From Marsupella aquatica (taxonomy: Eukaryota > Marchantiophyta): a stretch of DNA of 64,000 nucleotides. Under the pieces are notes generated by a model, which saw only the letters and a list, made by a program, of their open reading frames with translations, had not been told where the DNA came from and made no database searches. Position 1 is the stretch's first letter, and every line of letters starts with the position of its first letter. Position numbers and translations under genes: made by a program. Positions 57,630-64,000 of this stretch are shown here, piece by piece. Location: positions 11,656,001 to 11,720,000 of the forward strand of contig OZ316892.1 in assembly GCA_973895155.1 (NCBI GenBank). Reading direction: 5' to 3'.

Positions 57630-60600
57630 TCACTGCAGACTAACACACTCTGATGGCCAGAGCACAAGAGATCCTACTGCATCTGCAATTATTTCTTGAG
57701 GTGGATCATCGTCTCTATTCGGAAATGGCAAATTACAATCAGATACAATCACTGTAGTCAACAACACTACTACATGGTCATCCGGGACCACTTTGCCATG
57801 GAATTTAGCATGATCCGGTCGCAAAATGCCTGTACCCACACATACCTGCGAGTCATTCTCCCATGATAGAAGATTATGGACTGGCTCTGCTGTGGCTATC
57901 ACCTCCACCTTACCCTGGCTGTTTTTCTTGGCTTTCCTGGGTGGCTTATACATGACATTATTCATACCTTGGTTGCGAGTCATGACTTTGGCACGAGTGT
58001 TTTGTGCTGGTGATCGAGAATTGGCTACACTCTTCTTCAAAGAATCTGCATCCATATTTGACACTTTCGATTGTGTAGCAGGATTTCCCTGCGACATCAT
58101 CTCAGTATCTGCTAACATTGTACTTGCTTCAATTGAAGCATCTACAATCTTACTTGCATCCAATGTTGCTCCCAAGTTTCGACGTCGCTTCACCCTGCCC
58201 ACTTGGTTGAGAGTCTGTCAACTCTGCATCAACTACAATTCAATGCATTGTCCAACATAAGTGAATCACTCATCACATGTGCGCCATGTACATGTCACCA
58301 TCCACAAAGTTGTCACTATCTCCTTACCATTATGAACAGCCTTCTTCCCCTTCTTTGCCATTGCCATATCCTCCATGTCTGCTTCTGCTGATCAATAAAC
58401 AGACCACAAGATTCAGGTTCAATCTATTAACCATTGAATTGTTTCTCAACAATGGTAGGAGAGGAATTTAAAGCATCAGCTTACCTGATACCTCCTTGGC
58501 TATGGTCACTGAGGCACTGGGCACATCTTTTTCATTGCTCTTTGAATCACCTGATACATCAATCATGATGTCACTTCAGTTCCCAGTTTATCCAACCAAT
58601 TCTTACAGAAAAGATTACCTCCAACCGGCTTAAGCTTCACAAAACTCCATGCACTTTTCAAATGTAATGTACTGGATCATAGCAGGTTACCTGTCTCAGC
58701 AACCTTTTTGCCATTCTGCTTACTGATTACAGGGTCCAGGTTCTCTGCCTCCACTCTTCCTGCATTCAAACCATTCACTCAATTCATGAAAACTTACTTC
58801 TAACATTTGAACATAGGACACAATGAACAATGGGCCTCTCTTGTTTCAAAATCCTCATTGCATACCTGTGTCAGATTTGCCAATTCCCTTTTTCGTTAAC
58901 AAGGGCACACTTTGTACAATGTTGCCCTCATTGTTTGGTTGGGAACCACCCAATTTTTCAATCATAAGCTTGAAATTAGATTCCACTGATGCAAGAAGGT
59001 TCGCTACAGATGCCTCCACAATATCCAAACGATCAGCCAATTTACTTTCCACTCGAGGGAGTCCACACTCTAATGACTTCAACCGTTCAGACATCTCTGT
59101 GAGAGTTGTAACAGTTCCTTGTCATAACACAGTTTACGTATCTCAGATAATTGTCCCCAAGAACTGGTTGCTTACTTCCTACTACAATTTTTTCTGATGC
59201 TCAAGGCCAAATAGTCACAGAACATATAGAATTACAACATAATCACCTGTTTGGAAGTCACACTTGTCACCTCACTCCTTTGTTTCATGAACTCCTCTCT
59301 CACTTCTTGTGCTGATGGTTCTTCACCTGTCAATTTCTTCTGCAGTCCACATCAACATACATATGAATGAAACCAAGTGTTGATTGTCAATGAAAATGTA
59401 ATAATGGTAGCAAGATGATAAGTTTGAGGCTTACTATCAGGCATGTCACTGCCTTACCAATTGTTCTTTCACTGGAGCATAACTTCCTCTCCCAGCCTGT
59501 GAAAGGTGTTTCACTTTGCCTCGAGCATTTGACATCAGTTCACTCTTGCTCTGTCCAGCCTCCGACATGAACCCTTTGATTAACCGTGTCCATTGATCTA
59601 GTTCCAATTGATGGGGGTGGTGGCATTCTCCTGTTAGAACCATTGTCTATCCACATCCTTTTCAACCTATGCCTCTCTTGTTTCAAAATCCTCATTGCAT
59701 AATCTGATATGCAATCTTCAACTGGGCCCTTACCATCATTACCAACATAGTCCCACCGTTCAAGAATGTCCTTGCAGATAGCAGCCCAATCAGCTTTGTT
59801 CTGACTCCTAAACTCTGTAATGCTCAAATCTAACCAACGCAATACTTCTCCTCTTAGGTCAGAATGCCAACGGTTCTTACCATCACATGTGGGAGTTATC
59901 CAACCTTCAGAATTCACTTCTACTTTACCAAATTTGTTACTGTCTCCTGCCTTGGTACTCCCTGAAGCGCTACTAGGTGTCCCTCCACGGCCTGGGGTCC
60001 CTCCACGGCCTGATCTCCCCCCACGGCCTGGATTGCATTGTCCAAACCTCCCTGGAGTCCCTGCACATTTACAGGATCCATTTATAGTCACTTACATTAG
60101 GTAAGTATGAATCATAAATCCTGCTGCCAAATATACACTGGACTTCAGAGCAATTCTGCAATGACCAAGTTACCTCTCCCTTGGCGCATAGATGGTTCTG
60201 GACCACCTGTCCTATTGCTTTGTCTTGATGAATTAGGGCCGTTTCTCCCGCCTGTGAATGATTGCCGCCTATCTGAACGTGGATGGCCTTTGTTGTTTTC
60301 GTGATTGTCCCAATCAGAGTCTGCATACCAACAGGTACATGCCACACTCATGGACCTGTAAGATAAACTCTTTGCCCTAGCTACACATCAGATAAATCCA
60401 TATTGAGCTAAATCTCTACTACCATCACAAAATCACTAGCACAAGGCACTTACTTGTCCAATCATCCTCCTCACCTGTCCATTGCCCTCTGTACCCGTCT
60501 CTACCACGCTCTGGGTGTTCATATTCATCCCATCCATCTTCTGCTCCATCATAGTCATCATCATAATTATCAGGCGTCCCTTGCCAATAACTCTGGCTCC

Positions 60601-60822
60601 TTCTAGGGTATGGATTATGTGATTTCTCTCTAGCTGCCCACCTACCTGGGACTTGATGAGGGCCCTGTGCATCCTGCACAGGTGCATTTTTCTGTGAGCC
60701 CCCTGCATCTGGGTCTCCATCCATATCCAATCTTTCCTCTTCACCCCACTCTCCAAGCCCCATGTCTGTCTCCATGTCATCACCCTCTTCCCCCATAGCT
60801 TCTGCACAGCACCCACAACCAA
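57630..60822 (-). pseudogene. CACTA-2 TnpA-like gene with DUF8039-like end
   Basis: Multi-exon gene read leftwards. Acidic Gly/Asp-rich exons (60425-60822) are followed by an RG/GRGGTPGR-rich exon. A domain then reads KNRWHSDLRGEVLRWLDLSI and LKQERHRLKRMW (59640-59890), matching the 17097-17729 domain of CACTA-1. A coiled-coil exon (58855-59094) and a basic linker follow, with a DUF8039-like end (57630-57870; LPFPN, DAVGSLVLWPS). Here the linker and the last domain are continuous, unlike CACTA-1. The frame changes near 59600 (MPPPPS to DQWTRLIKGF), an apparent one-base frameshift, so I call it damaged; an undetected intron could be an alternative. Confidence 0.68.
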
Positions 60823-60973
60823 ACAGGGAGAATCAGCACACTAAATTCAAAGTATCAATCAATTTCATGCATATCCAACTATCCTAAACATCATTCCAGG
60901 CAGCAATTCCCGTTCTGTGACTTTGTGCAGGTAGTCATCCTCAACCTCATACTTGCCAATCGCCAGCTGTTGC

Positions 60974-63900
60974 CTATTGCAAATCATCAACCTCATCATA
61001 TTCCATTTGCCCAGGTTCATCATATGTCTCTCTCAATGTTAAGGGGATGTAGTCAGTCCCTGCCCGAGTTGGAAGTACAGTCTCATGACTAGGATGCTCG
61101 AATGCAGCATGGTCATCCAAACTGAACTCTACTTTACTTCCATCCATCCGCCTGTTCCGTGCTTGGCTATGGCATACCACCCTCCAGCCATGTGACTCCT
61201 CCACATCTGCAAAGAAAGCCTGTTCAACTTGGCTAGGGAAAACAAAAGGCTCAGACCATTCTGGTACTCTGGACCTAAAATTGGACCTAAAAGAACCCAT
61301 CATGATCACGCTTCATGGTGGCCCTTGGTCTCTGCCACTCTGATTTCACCCATGATCCCTTCATCAATATCACTGGGACACTTGTGTTACCATAATTCAA
61401 CACCCAAATGTCGGTCAACTCCCCCACGTAACCCATCTTCATCCACCCCCTCTGTTCTTCAGAGGTTCTCTGCTCAAACACAGAAATCAAACCACAATCA
61501 TATGATACACAATGGTCACCCTGCTCATCCCTCACTCGATAATGATTTCCATAAGCTCTCATCCGTTTGTAGGTCAGAATAGACAATCGTGGTGGCACAA
61601 ATAGAAGATACAAATCCTTCTCCATATCTGGGTGATGTCTACTATGCTCTCGAATTGTCACCCGAATCCACTGCTCGAACTGTGGGAAGGGATCCTGCTG
61701 CCCAGAGTGTGCAGCTTTTTGCATATCATATTCCCTGCAATATGAGGTACAGGCATAGTTAGGTCTAAACAACACATGACAACCTAAGATCACCCTTGGA
61801 ACAGACAAGAAGCATCACAACAAAGGCAAGTCAATTCAATCACTCACCTCCACCATGGTTGCATAGGCTCTGTGTTTGCCAGCACATATGAATGAGCCTT
61901 GTCTCGAATCGCAACAGGCAGCTGAACAGCACGTCCCACACCTTCAACAACCTCGCCACTCACTCCATCATCTTCACCAGATTTCCAAACTCTTGTCATA
62001 GCTTCACCAGACCCAGCCATGTACTCTGTTAGGAATCCCAACGTCTCATCCTTAATGTACCCCAATGCCATGGAAGCCTCTGGCCTGTAGTATGTTCTCA
62101 CATGACCTTTCAACAACTTCATGTATCGCTCCATAGGGTACATCCATCTGGTACTGACTGGCCCATACTGCCCTAGCTCTTCTACCACATGGATTAGGAG
62201 ATGAGTCATAACATCAAAGAAAGCAGGGGGGAAGTATATCTCCAAGTCACAGAGGACATAAGCAGCATCCTGCTTCAACTGCTCCAATCCTTGGGGATCC
62301 CACACTTTCACACATATACGGCGAAATACATTGCACAGTCGAAGAATGACATTACGGACTGGTTTCTGCATGAGACCTCTGAGGCATAGGGGCAGAATGT
62401 GCTGCATCAACACATGGTAGTCATGTGTTTTCATACTGCCAAGTTTATTCTTTGTAATATGCTTCTTGAAGGCACCAGCATAGCCAGAGGGCACTTTCAG
62501 ACAACTCAATCTATACAAGAATGTCTTCCATTCATCCTGTGTGCACACATAGGGAGCTTGGAACTTGAGAAGTACATTGGGATTGCTTGCATGGGGCTTC
62601 AACCAAAGGTGAGGGCGAATCCCCTTCTGTTGCATATCAGCTCGAACTGCTCCTGTATCTTTCTCACCCGACAAGAACTTCAGCAAGCTCTCACAAATAT
62701 TTTTCTCAATGTGCATGACGTCCACATTGTGTTTGCTGGGCTCGAATTCCTGCACTCCACAAAGCAAAGAATTCAACAACAGAAACACTAATTAACCACA
62801 TAGGAGGATTGTAACCAACATCAATCCACCATTGCTCCAATCTAAAATTGCAATCATACAGGGGCTGGAGGCGAAGTACATTACCCTCCAGTACTCCAAC
62901 TCCAAGTCCATCAAGGTCTATCTTTTCACACCGTGTTTCACCACTGGATCCTCAGGTTCTCGATCAGTGGCACTTCTCTTGTCCCAATCAGCCTTCCTGG
63001 CTGCCCACCTCAGGACTTGCTCTCTGGTGACCCTCTGTGGTGGGCCACGAAGCTCTGTTTTGTTGTTGAAGTGTGCAATTTGAGACCGTGTGTGCCTGTA
63101 AGATGATCAACAGGCAGATACCTTCTATGCCCCTGAAATTTCATACTGTGCAGGGCATACGACCACTCACTTGTCACATTTTTCCCACATGGTGTGCACC
63201 CCACATAGCCCTTTGTCACTCGTCCAGATATGATGCCATGGCCTAGGTAATCTGCTATATCCAGCAAACAAATTGCATGCAGTCTAAAGGGGCTGGGTCG
63301 AAGAAGCCCCTTCAGAACATCATGGGTTAACACCCCTTCTATCCACAAAGTCTTCCACTCTTCCACTGCTGGAGCCAACATGATATCTATGAATTGCTCG
63401 GTCACAGAAGCTGGTCCAGGGATTAACAGCACCATCATGACAAAAAACCTCTTTGTAGTCATCCATGGGGGAAGGTTGTAATTTAGCAGCGTAACCGGCC
63501 AACATGAATAACGGTTGTTTTTGTCTCCAAATGGGTTTACTCCATCCAGTGATAGACCAAATCTAAAGTTCCGCTTCTCTGCAGCAAACTGTGGCCACCT
63601 CTCATCAACAAATTTCCAATGGTTGGAATCTCCAATGTGACGCTGCAGGCCATCACTGCTCTTGTTATCAGGAGTCCATGTCATCAGCTTGGAAATGGCA
63701 GGGCATCTAAACAGACGTTGTAGTCTAGGAATGAGAGGAAAATGACGAAGAACCTTGGTAGGGTGTGTACATTTCCCTACATTCTTGTACCTGTGCTTAC
63801 CACAATGAGGGCATGTCAATTTATCTGCATGCTCTTTGCGAAAGAGAACACACCCATCAGGGCATGCGTCAATAGACACATAGTTCAGCCCAAGGTTAGA

Positions 63901-64000
63901 CATCAATTTCCTAGCCTCGTACATATTTTTTGGAATTGAATTACCATCTGGTAACACATTTCGGCGCAGGAAGGTCAACAACTCTGTCACAAATATATTG
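60974..64000 (-). pseudogene. CACTA-2 TNP2 transposase, runs off the window
   Basis: Read leftwards from the window end: TNP2 core (63010-63990; RHFPLIPRLQRLF, GLSLDGVNPFGDKNN, LIPGPASV). Then HNVDVMHIEKNICESLL and a full DUF4218 segment (61844-62788, uninterrupted). DUF4216 follows (60974-61808; GYVGELTDIWVLNYG, EWSEPFVFPSQVEQAFF). Frameshifts are seen near 63105 and 61290. The latter is at a short local duplication of TTTTAGGTCCA. It is less decayed than the CACTA-1 copy, but not intact. The N-terminal transposase-associated domain lies beyond position 64000. Confidence 0.82.

Larger units (their letters stand above)
56694..64000 (-). mobile_element. Second CACTA transposon (CACTA-2), left part
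   Basis: The left end CACTAGTAGAAACCGGGG shares CACTAG.AGAAACCG with CACTA-1. It begins directly against the Helitron ORF. Genes on the minus strand repeat the CACTA-1 order: a TnpA-like/DUF8039 gene, then TNP2. The window ends inside TNP2, so the right end, the target-site duplication and any accessory genes are not visible. Confidence 0.88.

Overview
The window is nuclear DNA of a land plant. It holds a plant-type mitochondrial pyruvate dehydrogenase kinase, a cold-shock-domain/zinc-knuckle glycine-rich protein, a plant SPT2-like chromatin protein, and plant-style CACTA and Helitron transposons. Host introns are short to moderate (about 100-1100 bp) with GT-AG borders and no bacterial features are present. 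Bryophyte or lycophyte is my guess from the overall look; the sequence does not prove it. All homology statements come from motifs I recognise, not from a search.

Layout. 1-2400 is repeats, including a local tandem array with an internal inverted piece. 2400-3980 is a CpG- and GA-rich leader followed by an F-box exon with no recognisable C-terminal domain nearby. 3980-7900 is non-coding with several short tandem duplications. 7921-9103 (-) is a broken YqaJ-type nuclease gene. 9478-10535 is a three-copy 350-bp array. 10802-12117 (-) is a small two-exon gene for an 85-residue protein resembling the C-terminal region of ZC3H15/Tma46 (DFRP_C). 12245-13730 is a cluster of a GC-rich TIR element, an 81-bp satellite and a TA-flanked MITE.

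14647-29472 is one complete CACTA (En/Spm) transposon, defined by 18-bp perfect terminal inverted repeats and a GAA target-site duplication. All its genes lie on the minus strand: a TnpA-like gene ending in a DUF8039-like domain, a TNP2 transposase gene now broken by frameshifts and stops, and two further intact ORFs not usual for CACTA elements. One encodes a tandem-BRCT protein and the other a zinc-finger protein closely resembling the PHD array of EDM2. This accessory pair is the most interesting content of the window.

29476-33110 is repeats followed by the leader of the PDK gene (33111-36167 +, six exons, 371 aa, complete). 36170-41600 holds TA-flanked MITEs and little else. 42483-43079 (+) is the cold-shock protein gene, complete in one exon. 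44950-46630 is a block of minisatellites. 48776-52647 (-) is the SPT2-like gene, with eight coding exons resolved and a tentative first exon.

53085-56693 (-) is the 3' part of a Helitron (RepHel ORF with one in-frame TGA, terminal hairpin and CTAA end). A second CACTA element starts at 56694, splits the Helitron ORF, and continues past the window end with the same TnpA-like and TNP2 genes. The nesting order is therefore host DNA, then Helitron, then CACTA-2.
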